Shown here: piece by piece, positions 38,772-46,728 of the stretch
Layout: each line of letters opens with the position of its first letter
Numbering within the stretch: the first letter of the stretch is position 1
Assembly (NCBI RefSeq): GCF_036855935.1
Contig: NZ_JASPFK010000001.1
Location: forward strand, 1,483,501 to 1,547,500
DNA: 64,000 nt
Reading direction: 5' to 3'
DNA from: Sphingomonas sp. LR60
Lineage (GTDB): Bacteria > Pseudomonadota > Alphaproteobacteria > Sphingomonadales > Sphingomonadaceae
Made by a program: the position numbers and the translations under genes
Notes under the pieces: model-generated
Seen by the model: the letters and a program-made list of their open reading frames with translations, nothing else
Database searches by the model: none
Told to the model about the DNA's origin: nothing

Positions 38772-39542
38772 TTACGCTCCGGCGAAGGCGTCGCCGAGCG
38801 CGGCAAGCGAGTCGTGCAGCGTCAGGTCGAGCTGGAGCGGGGTCACCGTGATCCAGCCCTGCGTGATCGTCGCCAGATCGCTGCCATCGTCGACGGCAGG
38901 CTTGACCCGGCCCATCGACAGCCAGTGATAGTCGAACCCGCGCGGATCGGTGCGGCGATCGAAGCGCACGCGCCCGTAATCGCGCAGGCCCTGCGGCACG
39001 ACACGCACCCCCTTCACCTCGCCCGCCTCGGGCTCGGGAAAGTTGATGTTGACCACCGAGCGCGGCGCCCAGTCATGGTCGAGCAAGGGCCGCAGCACGC
39101 GCGCACCCCATTCCTCGGCCGCGGCGAACGAGACGTCCTCACCCGGCTCGCGCCGGCCGTAACGCTGGCTGAGCGCGACCGAGCGCACGCCCGCCAGCGC
39201 GCCCTCCATCGCCGCCGAGACGGTGCCCGAGTACATCACGTCCTCGGCGATGTTGCCGCCGCGGTTGACGCCGGACAGGATCAGGTCGGGCGGCGTGTCG
39301 CGCATCAGCTCGGCGAGCGCATACATCACCGCGTCGGTGGGCGTGGCCCCGACCGCAAAACGCTTCTCACCGAACTGCTTGACGCGCAACGGCCGCGTCA
39401 GCGTCAACGAGCGGCCGGTGCCCGACTGTTCGGAAGCCGGCGCGCAGACCCAGACGTCGTCGGACAGCTGCGCCGCGATCCGCTCCAGTACCGCGAGCCC
39501 TGGCGCGTGATAGCCATCGTCGTTCGAAAGCAGGATGCGCAT
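38772..39542 (-). CDS. surE: 5'/3'-nucleotidase SurE
   Basis: A 256-residue metal-dependent phosphatase acting on nucleoside 5'- and 3'-monophosphates, with a role in stationary-phase survival. The N-terminal SNDDG motif (residues 6-10) with SEQSGTGRSLT and SGVNRGGNIAEDVMYSGTVSAAMEGA are the invariant active-site blocks. Its ATG overlaps the serS stop by one base (TGATG), and nine bases separate it from the nlpD-like gene, so serS-surE-nlpD form one operon. Confidence 0.96.
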   Translation of the reverse strand: MRILLSNDDGYHAPGLAVLERIAAQLSDDVWVCAPASEQSGTGRSLTLTRPLRVKQFGEKRFAVGATPTDAVMYALAELMRDTPPDLILSGVNRGGNIAEDVMYSGTVSAAMEGALAGVRSVALSQRYGRREPGEDVSFAAAEEWGARVLRPLLDHDWAPRSVVNINFPEPEAGEVKGVRVVPQGLRDYGRVRFDRRTDPRGFDYHWLSMGRVKPAVDDGSDLATITQGWITVTPLQLDLTLHDSLAALGDAFAGA

Positions 39543-40819
39543 CAGCGCGCGCCCAGCACTTCGAGGCCGCCGAGATAGGGACGCAGCACCTCGGGCACCG
39601 TCACCGTCCCGTCCTCGCGCTGATAATTCTCGAGCACCGCGACCAGCGTCCGGCCGACCGCCAGACCCGAGCCGTTGAGCGTGTGCACGAAGCGCGTGGC
39701 CTTTTCGCCCTCGGGGCGATAGCGCGCGTTCATGCGCCGCGCCTGGAAATCGGTGCAGGTCGAGCAGCTCGAAATCTCGCGATACCGTTGCTGGCCGGGC
39801 AGCCAGACCTCCAGATCATAGGTGCGCGCCGCAGTGAACCCCATGTCGCCGGTGCACAATTTCATGCGGCGATAGGCGAGCCCCAGCGCGTCGAGCGCAC
39901 CCTCGGCGCACGCGGTCATGCGCTCATGCTCGTCCTCGCTCGCCTCGGGCGCGACGATCGATACCATCTCGACCTTGTCGAACTGGTGCTGGCGGATATA
40001 GCCGCGCGTGTCCCGACCTGCCGCGCCCGCCTCGGAGCGGAAACACGGCGTCAGTGCCGCAAAGCGTAGCGGCAGGACGTCGTGGCTCAGGATCTTCTCG
40101 CGCACGATATTGGTCAGCGATACCTCGGCGGTGGGGATCAGCCAGCGCCCGTCGGTGGTGCGAAACAGGTCCTCGGCGAATTTCGGCAATTGCCCGGTGC
40201 CGAATACCGCCTCGTCACGCACCATCAGCGGCGGGGCGACTTCCTCATAGCCATGCTCGCGCGTCAACCGGTCGAGCATGAACTGCCCGAGCGCGCGTTG
40301 CAGCCGCGCCGCATCGCCGCGCACCAGAGTGAAGCGCGCGCCCGCGATCGCCGCGCCGGTCTCGAAGTCGAGCCCCAGCGCTGGGCCGATCGCGTCATGC
40401 TCTCGCGGGGTGAACGCGAAGTCCGGTCGCTGCCCGCGTTCGTGGACGAGCTGGTTGTCGTCCTCGTCGGCGCCCTGCGGCACATCGGCGGCGGGAACGT
40501 TCGGCAAAGCGGCAAGCGCGGCGTCGAGCGCGCTGCCCGTCTCCGCCTCTTCGGTTTCGAGGTGCGGCAACCGCTCCTTCAGCGTCGCTACCTCCGCCAT
40601 CAGCGCGGCGGCGGTGTCGTCGTCCTTCTTCGCCTTCGCGGCGCCGATCGCCTTCGATGCCTCGTTGCGGCGCGCCTGTGCGGTCTGCGCTTCGGTCGCG
40701 GCCTCCCGGCGGCGGCGGTCGAGCGAGACCAAGGTCTCGGCGCTGGCGGGAAGGCCACGCTTGGCCATCGCGGCATCGAAAGCGGCGGGATCGTCGCGGA
40801 TCAGGCGGATGTCGTGCAT
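39542..40819 (-). CDS. serS: Seryl-tRNA synthetase
   Basis: A 425-residue class II synthetase. Residues about 30-105 form the long antiparallel coiled-coil arm that grips the tRNA-Ser variable arm ([17 protein letters not shown] onward). Class II motif 2 is at [27 protein letters not shown] and motif 3 at [19 protein letters not shown]. The start at 40819 ([11 protein letters not shown]) is the family norm; the frame continues open to 40885. First gene of the serS-surE-nlpD operon. Confidence 0.96.
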   Translation of the reverse strand: MHDIRLIRDDPAAFDAAMAKRGLPASAETLVSLDRRRREAATEAQTAQARRNEASKAIGAAKAKKDDDTAAALMAEVATLKERLPHLETEEAETGSALDAALAALPNVPAADVPQGADEDDNQLVHERGQRPDFAFTPREHDAIGPALGLDFETGAAIAGARFTLVRGDAARLQRALGQFMLDRLTREHGYEEVAPPLMVRDEAVFGTGQLPKFAEDLFRTTDGRWLIPTAEVSLTNIVREKILSHDVLPLRFAALTPCFRSEAGAAGRDTRGYIRQHQFDKVEMVSIVAPEASEDEHERMTACAEGALDALGLAYRRMKLCTGDMGFTAARTYDLEVWLPGQQRYREISSCSTCTDFQARRMNARYRPEGEKATRFVHTLNGSGLAVGRTLVAVLENYQREDGTVTVPEVLRPYLGGLEVLGAR

Positions 40820-40935
40820 GGCCGCGCTATGACCCCGCGCTTGGCCGGAGGCAACCCGGCTCCGCGGCGAGGCAACCCACGCCATGGACGCGGCGTTCTT
40901 CGTCCGAGACGCAACGAGCAGAAGGAGAAACGTCC

Positions 40936-41445
40936 ATGCACGTCCCCCATAAATCGGTCGTTCTGGTCGCCGATGGTCGCAAGCTGCTGTTCCTGCGCAA
41001 CGAAGGCGATGCCGACTATCCTAATCTGCAGGTGGAGCACGCCGAGGAGCGCGCCAATCCTGCCACCCGCGATCAGGCGACCGACGCCGCCGGCGGCGCG
41101 TCCTCGACGCAGAGCGGGGCAGGGGCGCCCAACGCCGCCCAGGGCGGCTCGGGCCATGCGCAGGGCGGTGGCGCGCAATTCGCCCCCTCGCGCGGCAGCT
41201 TCGAACAGACCGACTTTCACCAGCTCGAGGAAGACCGGTTCGCCGCCGACGCTGCCGATCTGCTGAAACGCCGCGCGCTGTCGAACGACTTCGAATCGCT
41301 GATCGTGGTCGCGCCGCCGCGCACCTTGGGCGAGCTGCGCAAACATTATCACAAGGAGGTGAGCGCCCGGCTGACCGGCGAATTGGACAAGGATCTGACG
41401 GGGCATCCGATTCCCGACATCGAAAAGGCGCTGCTCTCCGCCTGA
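40936..41445 (+). CDS. Host attachment family protein
   Basis: A 169-residue cytoplasmic protein of the family named after an Agrobacterium protein required for host attachment, widespread also in free-living alphaproteobacteria; biochemical role unknown. It begins [21 protein letters not shown] and ends with the conserved block [36 protein letters not shown] Gly/Ala/Gln-rich linker (about 55-85) separates the halves. AAGGAG lies eight bases before the ATG. A strong hairpin follows. Confidence 0.85.
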   Translation: MHVPHKSVVLVADGRKLLFLRNEGDADYPNLQVEHAEERANPATRDQATDAAGGASSTQSGAGAPNAAQGGSGHAQGGGAQFAPSRGSFEQTDFHQLEEDRFAADAADLLKRRALSNDFESLIVVAPPRTLGELRKHYHKEVSARLTGELDKDLTGHPIPDIEKALLSA

Positions 41446-41455
41446 TCGTCGGCGT

Positions 41456-41478
41456 GCCGGCGGGGCAGCCCCGCCGGC
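41456..41478 (+). terminator. Hairpin after the host-attachment-family gene
   Basis: A perfect 10-bp GC stem (GCCGGCGGGG / CCCCGCCGGC) with a CAG loop begins 11 bases past the stop codon. No T-tract follows, but position and stability fit a terminator in this GC-rich genome. Confidence 0.6.
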
Positions 41479-41619
41479 CGCGATGTTCAGCCTTGCTACA
41501 GTTCGTATCGGGTAAGACCAAGTCATTCGCTTGTGGAGGATCGGTCAGGTGCTTATAGGCGCGCCCAAAGGGGCGTGCAGAGATGCTGAAGACATCCTTC
41601 ACGTGGGCGGGAGAAGGTC

Positions 41620-42087
41620 ATGGCGACGGTTATGAGTCAGGTCGAAGACGCGTTTGACGAGCCGGAGGCGCTCTCCAGCCCGATGCCGGATGGCTACCGC
41701 CCCAGTGCGGACGAGCCGTTCATGAACCCGCGCCAGCAGGCGTACTTCCGCCACAAGCTGCTCGCGTGGAAAGAAGCGATCCGACGGGAAGCGCAGGGCA
41801 CGCTGTCCCAGCTGCAAGTCGATTCCCTGCGCGAGGCGGATCTCAACGATCGCGCATCGAGCGAGGCGGACTGGTCGCTCGAGCTTCGCACCCGTGATCG
41901 GCAGCGCAAGCTGATCGCCAAGATCGATGCCGCATTGCGTCGCATTGAGGAAGGCGAGTATGGCTATTGCGAGGTCAGCGGCGAACCGATCAGCCTCGGC
42001 CGGCTCGAGGCGCGCCCGATCGCGACGATGACGGTCGAAGCGCAGGAGCGGCACGAGCGCGCGGAGAAGGTGTCGCGCGACGATTGA
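41620..42087 (+). CDS. dksA: RNA polymerase-binding transcription factor DksA
   Basis: A 155-residue DksA. It enters the RNA polymerase secondary channel and, with ppGpp, lowers stable RNA promoter activity. The coiled coil spans about residues 35-110, with the functional tip D74-L-N-D77-R-A79. The zinc finger is degenerate: of four family cysteines only C117 (GYC) remains, the others reading Ser, Met/Thr and Ala (EVSGEP and ATMTVEAQ). Similar loss occurs in other alphaproteobacterial DksA proteins, so function is probably kept. Confidence 0.93.
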   Translation: MATVMSQVEDAFDEPEALSSPMPDGYRPSADEPFMNPRQQAYFRHKLLAWKEAIRREAQGTLSQLQVDSLREADLNDRASSEADWSLELRTRDRQRKLIAKIDAALRRIEEGEYGYCEVSGEPISLGRLEARPIATMTVEAQERHERAEKVSRDD

Positions 42088-42150
42088 TGCGGATCTTTAC
42101 TTTCCATCAATCAATTTGACATTATCGTCCGGTGCAACGAACGGGCGAGT

Positions 42151-42486
42151 ATGATGGGGCAGTCGAGGCGCAACTTGGTTGACGAGCATAAGGCTGTGGG
42201 CAACCCCGACGAACGCGGCCGTGGCGATATCCTGCTGTCGGCGCGGATGCGGGTCCATGCCGAAGATGCCGGGTTTCTCGTGCGCATCCGCAACGTCTCG
42301 GCGGGCGGGCTCATGGCCGAACTTCCCCATCCTTTGCCGCCAGACAGCGCCGTAGAAATCAAGCTCGACGGTCTGGGTTGGGTCGCGGGAAGAGTCGTCT
42401 GGCAGACGGAGGGCCGAAGCGGGATCGCGTTCGACCATCCGATCGACGTTGCGATCGTCCACGAGGCCAGCAACGCCATCCGCTAA
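42151..42486 (+). CDS. PilZ domain protein
   Basis: A 111-residue single-domain protein with the PilZ pattern ARMRVHAEDAGFLVRIRNVSAGGLMAELPHPLPPDSAVEIKLDG, followed by WVAGRVVWQTEGRSGIAFDHPID. The NVSAGG motif matches D/NxSxxG well; the Arg-rich element upstream is partial. Probable c-di-GMP-responsive adaptor of unknown output. It follows dksA by 63 bp on the same strand. ATG 42151 or 42154 could be used. Confidence 0.82.
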   Translation: MMGQSRRNLVDEHKAVGNPDERGRGDILLSARMRVHAEDAGFLVRIRNVSAGGLMAELPHPLPPDSAVEIKLDGLGWVAGRVVWQTEGRSGIAFDHPIDVAIVHEASNAIR

Positions 42487-42578
42487 GTTTCCGCCGCGTT
42501 TGCAGTGGCTTAGGCGAACTTAATTCCGCTTGTTCTTGGCGGGCTTAGGGCGTCCCGAAGCCGGATCGGCTCAACCCG

Positions 42579-42658
42579 TTTCTGCGAGCGAAGCGACGCA
42601 AACCACAGCGGCGTCCTCCAAGCTGGATTGCCGCGTCGCCGCGCTCCTCGCAATGACG
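42579..42658. repeat. Dispersed inverted repeat, degenerate copy 3
   Basis: Left arm TCTGCGAGCGAAGCGACGCAA and right arm CTGGATTGCCGC...CCTCGCAATGACG follow the family consensus of the copies at 14362, 29274 and 42714, with several substitutions in both arms. It lies 55 bp from the much cleaner copy 4, making a tandem pair. Confidence 0.7.
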
Positions 42659-42713
42659 AAACCGCCTGATGTCGTCCGCCCTAGATCGTGATGAAGTCAC
42701 CTTTGCCCGGCAT

Positions 42714-42792
42714 CGTCATTGCGAGCGGAGCGAAGCAATCCAGAGCGTCCTGACTGTGGGCCCTGGATTGCTTCGCTGCGCTCGCAATGACG
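42714..42792. repeat. Dispersed inverted repeat, copy 4
   Basis: CGTCATTGCGAGCGGAGCGA pairs with the inverted right arm TCGCTGCGCTCGCAATGACG, and AAGCAATCCAG with CTGGATTGCTT, giving about 30 paired bases with few mismatches. This is the best-preserved copy of the family in the window. Position at the meeting of two convergent transcripts suits a terminator-like role. Confidence 0.85.
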
Positions 42793-42893
42793 GCTCGAAG
42801 CAATTTCAAATCGATCTGCTCTAGGAAGCGGGATCCGGGATGACGACGTTCGGCCAAGCGCGACCGGCCGCCACCGCCCGCACTGGCGCTGAC

Positions 42894-43166
42894 CTACCGC
42901 CCGCCGGCCTCCAGCAACCGCCTCGGCGCGGTCAACTCCCAGCTTCGCGCAACCCGATCCTCGACCAGCGTCCAGTCCGCATCGTCTCCCAGCGTGACCA
43001 CGACATCCCCAGCCGCCTCACGCACGCGCACCGCAGGCGCCGAGCTTTCGACGACCTGCGCGAATACCTTCCCGTCGACAAGGAAGTCCGCACCCTCGTT
43101 CGTCGGGCGCTCCACCACCTCGGGCAACAGCAGCGCGATCGCGCGCACGCGTTCCACGGCGCTCAT
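42894..43166 (-). CDS. Small MmcQ/YjbR-like protein
   Basis: A 90-residue product. ERVRAIALLLPEVVERPTNEGADFLVDGKVFAQVV recalls the opening of the MmcQ/YjbR family (R-lalaLPgv-E...f-v-gK-fa), and DWTLVEDRVARSWELTAPRRLLEAG fits its C-terminal part, with the middle shortened. Function unknown; a DNA-binding-like fold is known for YjbR. The ATG overlaps the purN stop by four bases, so it is the third gene of the purM-purN operon. Confidence 0.6.
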   Translation of the reverse strand: MSAVERVRAIALLLPEVVERPTNEGADFLVDGKVFAQVVESSAPAVRVREAAGDVVVTLGDDADWTLVEDRVARSWELTAPRRLLEAGGR

Positions 43167-43732
43167 GCGCGGACGAACTTCTTGAGCATTGCCGGATACA
43201 ATCGATGCTCCTCCACCAAAACCCGCGCCGCCAGACTCTCCGGCGTCTCACCGGCCTGTATCTCTACCTCGGCACGGCTCAGCACCTCGCCGCCGTCGAG
43301 TTCCTCGGTCACGACATGCACCGAGCATCCGCCGACGGCATCGCCCGCCGCGATCGCGCGCGCATGGGTGTCGAGCCCCTTGTACTTGGGCAGTAACGAC
43401 GGATGGATGTTGATGATCCGCCCGCGCCACCGCGCGACGAACGCGTCCGACAGCAAGCGCATATAGCCCGCCAGCGCGATCCATTCCGCGCCCGCATCGC
43501 GCAGCGCGCGATCGAGCGCGTCTTCATACGCGGCCTTGCCGATCCCCTTCGGAGACAAGGCGAACGTCTCGAGTTCCTGCTCGCGCGCCCATGCCAGCCC
43601 GGCCGCGTCGGGGCGATCGGAGGCGACGAGCACGATCTTATACGCCTCGCCCTGTTCGGCGGCGAGCGCCTGCATGTTCGACCCGCGGCCGGAGATCAAT
43701 ACGGCGACCGGGGCTGGCGCGGGCGTGCTCAT
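43163..43732 (-). CDS. purN: Phosphoribosylglycinamide formyltransferase PurN
   Basis: A 189-residue enzyme that formylates GAR from 10-formyl-THF in purine synthesis. The N-terminal [15 protein letters not shown] binds the substrate phosphate; the active-site Asn-His-Asp set is visible as [14 protein letters not shown] (Asn, His) and [12 protein letters not shown] (Asp). Normal length. Its ATG overlaps the purM stop by four bases. Confidence 0.96.
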   Translation of the reverse strand: MSTPAPAPVAVLISGRGSNMQALAAEQGEAYKIVLVASDRPDAAGLAWAREQELETFALSPKGIGKAAYEDALDRALRDAGAEWIALAGYMRLLSDAFVARWRGRIINIHPSLLPKYKGLDTHARAIAAGDAVGGCSVHVVTEELDGGEVLSRAEVEIQAGETPESLAARVLVEEHRLYPAMLKKFVRA

Positions 43733-44820
43733 TGGTGGTGAGTCGCCGTCCAGTCGCTACGCGCGCTCCACGTCTCGGTGCTGCCCGTCACGGTGCAGCC
43801 ACGCGCGCCGGCTTCGATCCGCCCGATATTATGGACCGTCTCGCCCGCCTCGCGCAGCGTCGCTGCGACCGCATCGGCCTGATCGGCCGCGACCACCACG
43901 GCCATGCCGATCCCGCAGTTGAAGGTGCGTGCCATTTCCTCGGGCTCGATCGCCCCCTGCGCTTGCAGGAACGCCATCAGCCGCGGCTGCTCCCACGCAT
44001 CGGCATCGACATGCGCATGGGTGTCGCGCGGCAGCACGCGCGGAATGTTCTCGAGCAGGCCGCCGCCCGTGATATGCGCCAACCCCTTGATCTTGTGCGC
44101 ACGCAGCAGCGGCAGCAGGCTGGCGACATAGATGCGCGTCGGGGCCATCAGGATGTCGATCAGCAACCGGTCGGCATCGAACAACGCCGGGCGGTCGAGC
44201 TTCCAGCCCTTGTCCGTCGCCAGCCGCCGCACCAGCGAGAAGCCGTTCGAATGGACGCCCGACGACGCGAGGCCAAGGATCACGTCGCCCGCGCCGATCG
44301 TCGCGCCGGTCAGCACGTCGCCACGCTCGACCGCGCCCACGCAGAAGCCGGCGAGATCATAATCGCCGGCCGCATACATCCCCGGCATTTCGGCGGTCTC
44401 CCCGCCGATCAGCGCGCAGCCGGCGATCCGGCAGCCCTCGGCGATCGAGGCGACGACGCTCTCCGCGACAGCATTATCGAGCTGCCCGGTCGCGTAGTAA
44501 TCGAGGAAGAACAACGGTTCGGCGCCCTGGACTACGAGATCGTTGGCGCACATCGCCACCAGGTCGATCCCGACCCCCGCATGGCGATCCCATTCGATCG
44601 CCAGCTTCAGCTTGGTGCCGACCCCGTCGTTCGCCGCCACCAGCAGCGGATCGGTGAAGCCGGCGGCCTTGAGATCGAAGAAGCCACCGAACCCGCCGAG
44701 GTCGGCGTCGGCACCGGGGCGGCGAGTGGCGCGGGCCAGCGGCGCGATCGCGCGGACCAGCGCATTGCCGGCCGCGATCGACACGCCGGCGCTCTCGTAG
44801 GTGTAGGCTTCGTTGCTCAT
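43729..44820 (-). CDS. purM: Phosphoribosylformylglycinamidine cyclo-ligase PurM
   Basis: A 363-residue AIR synthetase that closes the imidazole ring of FGAM using ATP. Family blocks include [67 protein letters not shown] and [15 protein letters not shown]. Full length, with PurN directly coupled downstream, the standard alphaproteobacterial purMN pair. It is divergent from the secreted HMA-like gene at 44882, 61 bp away. Confidence 0.97.
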   Translation of the reverse strand: MSNEAYTYESAGVSIAAGNALVRAIAPLARATRRPGADADLGGFGGFFDLKAAGFTDPLLVAANDGVGTKLKLAIEWDRHAGVGIDLVAMCANDLVVQGAEPLFFLDYYATGQLDNAVAESVVASIAEGCRIAGCALIGGETAEMPGMYAAGDYDLAGFCVGAVERGDVLTGATIGAGDVILGLASSGVHSNGFSLVRRLATDKGWKLDRPALFDADRLLIDILMAPTRIYVASLLPLLRAHKIKGLAHITGGGLLENIPRVLPRDTHAHVDADAWEQPRLMAFLQAQGAIEPEEMARTFNCGIGMAVVVAADQADAVAATLREAGETVHNIGRIEAGARGCTVTGSTETWSARSDWTATHHQ

Positions 44821-44881
44821 ATGGCCCGACTAGCCACATCGCGCTTGGATTTCCACGCCTGCTTCGCCAAAAGACGTTCCG

Positions 44882-46111
44882 ATGCGTCATCGCCTTCCGA
44901 TCGCCCTTGTATTGACTGCGCTTGCCGCTGCGCTGGGCACGCGTGGCGTGTTCGCGCAGATCGAGGGAGGTGACCGGGGCGTCGCCGCGGTGGACAGTTC
45001 CAACGACTTCGAGGTGGCGGGCGTCCGCGTCGACGTCTCCGGCCCCAATGCCGAAGCGGCGCGACTGGCCGGCTGGCGAGAGGCGCAGCGCAAGGCCTAT
45101 GTCCTGTTGTCGCAGCGCATGGGGGCGGGGGGCGGATCGCTTCCGGACGGCACGCTCGACTCGATCGTATCGAGCATCGTGGTCGAAGACGAACAGATCG
45201 GCCCGACCCGCTATGTCGCGCGGCTGGGTGTGCTGTTCGATCGTGGGCGTACCGCGGGCTTGCTGGGCGTGTCGGCTGCGGTCGCCCGCTCGTCGCCGTT
45301 CCTCGTCGTGCCGGTGCAATGGTCGACGGGCGTCGGCACCGTCTTCGAACAGCGGACCTTGTGGCAGGAGGCGTGGGCACGCTTCCGCACCGGCAGCAGC
45401 GCGATCGACTATGTGCGCCCGACCGGCACCGGGCCCGACTCGCTGTTCCTCAACGTCGGACAGACCCAGCGTCCGGATCGCGCCTGGTGGCGCACGCTGG
45501 TCGACCAATATGGTGCCAGCGACGTGCTGATGCCGAGCGTTCAGTTGTTCCGGCAATGGCCCGGCGGACCGGTGGTCGGCGTGTTCGAGGCACGCTACGG
45601 CCCCGATCATCGCATGTTGCAGCGTTTTTCGCTGCGTGTCGGTTCGACGGCGGGCATCCCCGCGCTGTTCGACGCGGGCGTTAAGCGGCTCGACGACGTG
45701 TATCAGCGGGCGTTGCGCGAGGGCTATCTCGGGCTCGATCCGGGGCTCAACCCGATCATGCCGGTCGCGGAGACGCCACCGGAGGAAGTGTCGGATCTGC
45801 TCGCCGACGATCCGACCTTGGCCGCACCGACGCTCGCGCTGACGATCCAATATGACACGCCCGACGTCGTTGCGGTCAACGGCGCCGAGGCGGCGTTGCG
45901 CGGACTGCCGGGCGTCTCCAGTGCCGCGACGACCAGCCTGGCATTGGGTGGCGTCTCATCGATGAACGTCACTTATGCCGGCACGCCGGAGGCGTTGCGC
46001 GCCGCTCTGGAGGCGCGCGGCTGGCAGGTGATCGGCACTGGCACCACGTTGCGCATCCGCCGTGCTGCACCGGCGCCGACTCCCAGCCCGCGGGTCGGAG
46101 CCGCGACATGA
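44882..46111 (+). CDS. Secreted protein with C-terminal HMA-like domain (DUF2066-like)
   Basis: A 409-residue exported protein with a signal peptide (LPIALVLTALAAALGTRGVFA, cleaved before QIEGG). VRVDVSGPNAEAARLAGWREAQRKAYVLLSQRM resembles the DUF2066 N-terminus. The C-terminal 75 residues (PDVVAVNGAEAALRGLPGVSSAATTSLALGGVSSMNVTYAGTPEALRAALEARGWQV) have the beta-alpha-beta layout of a heavy-metal-associated domain but lack its CxxC, so metal transport is unlikely. Its stop overlaps the hda start (ATGA). This gene before hda and ppk is a recurrent sphingomonad arrangement; function unknown. Confidence 0.75.
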   Translation: MRHRLPIALVLTALAAALGTRGVFAQIEGGDRGVAAVDSSNDFEVAGVRVDVSGPNAEAARLAGWREAQRKAYVLLSQRMGAGGGSLPDGTLDSIVSSIVVEDEQIGPTRYVARLGVLFDRGRTAGLLGVSAAVARSSPFLVVPVQWSTGVGTVFEQRTLWQEAWARFRTGSSAIDYVRPTGTGPDSLFLNVGQTQRPDRAWWRTLVDQYGASDVLMPSVQLFRQWPGGPVVGVFEARYGPDHRMLQRFSLRVGSTAGIPALFDAGVKRLDDVYQRALREGYLGLDPGLNPIMPVAETPPEEVSDLLADDPTLAAPTLALTIQYDTPDVVAVNGAEAALRGLPGVSSAATTSLALGGVSSMNVTYAGTPEALRAALEARGWQVIGTGTTLRIRRAAPAPTPSPRVGAAT

Positions 46112-46728
46112 ACCAGTTCGCGCTGCCGCTGGGGTGGGCGGCGGAGGAGCAGGGCGAGTTTCTGGTAGTCGAGTCGAATGCCCGTGCCGTGCGGATGCTC
46201 GAACATTGGGCGACATGGCCGGTGCGCACCGCGGTGCTCGCGGGTCCGCCTAAGTCGGGCCGCTCGCTGCTCGGGCGGATTTTCGCCGCACGTTCCGGCG
46301 GGTCGGTGATCGACGATGCCGAGACGGTCGACGAGGAAACGCTCTTCCACGCCTGGAATCGCGCGCAGGAGGAGCGGCGGCCGCTGCTGCTGATCGCCAC
46401 CGCCGTGCCGCCGACATGGTCGATCGCCTTGCCGGACCTCCGCTCCCGACTGGCCGCCAGCCCCGCTGCCACGATCGACGCGCCGGAGGAGGCGCTAATG
46501 GCGACGCTGTTCGAACGCGGCTTCGCGCGCCGCCATCTGGACGCGCGCGCCGATCTTATCGCGTGGCTCACCGCGCGCACCGAACGGAGTCACACCGCCG
46601 TCATCGAGACGATCGATAGGCTGGACCGGGCTGCGCTGGCGGGGCGCCGTCGGCTGACGATCCCGTTGGCGCGCGAAACACTCGACATCGACAAGACCGC
46701 AAGGAACCGGAGCGACCTTCCATCATGA
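46108..46728 (+). CDS. hdaA: DnaA-related regulatory protein Hda/HdaA
   Basis: A 206-residue AAA+ protein homologous to the ATPase part of DnaA and lacking its DNA-binding domain. Hda proteins stimulate ATP hydrolysis by DnaA bound to the clamp, preventing re-initiation. A clamp-binding-like N-terminus is visible (NQFALPLG). The P-loop reads G46-P-P-K-S-G-R-S, with Arg 52 where Lys is normal, so ATP turnover is doubtful; Walker B-like SVIDDAE and a sensor 2 region follow. The start overlaps the gene before, the stop overlaps ppk1 (ATGA). Confidence 0.85.
   Translation: MNQFALPLGWAAEEQGEFLVVESNARAVRMLEHWATWPVRTAVLAGPPKSGRSLLGRIFAARSGGSVIDDAETVDEETLFHAWNRAQEERRPLLLIATAVPPTWSIALPDLRSRLAASPAATIDAPEEALMATLFERGFARRHLDARADLIAWLTARTERSHTAVIETIDRLDRAALAGRRRLTIPLARETLDIDKTARNRSDLPS

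Larger units (their letters stand above)
42487..42893. other. Convergent intergenic region, repeats only
   Basis: These 407 bp separate the PilZ gene from the convergent purine operon. Nearly half is taken by two copies of the dispersed inverted repeat (42579-42658 and 42714-42792). No coding frame on either strand looks real. Confidence 0.7.
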
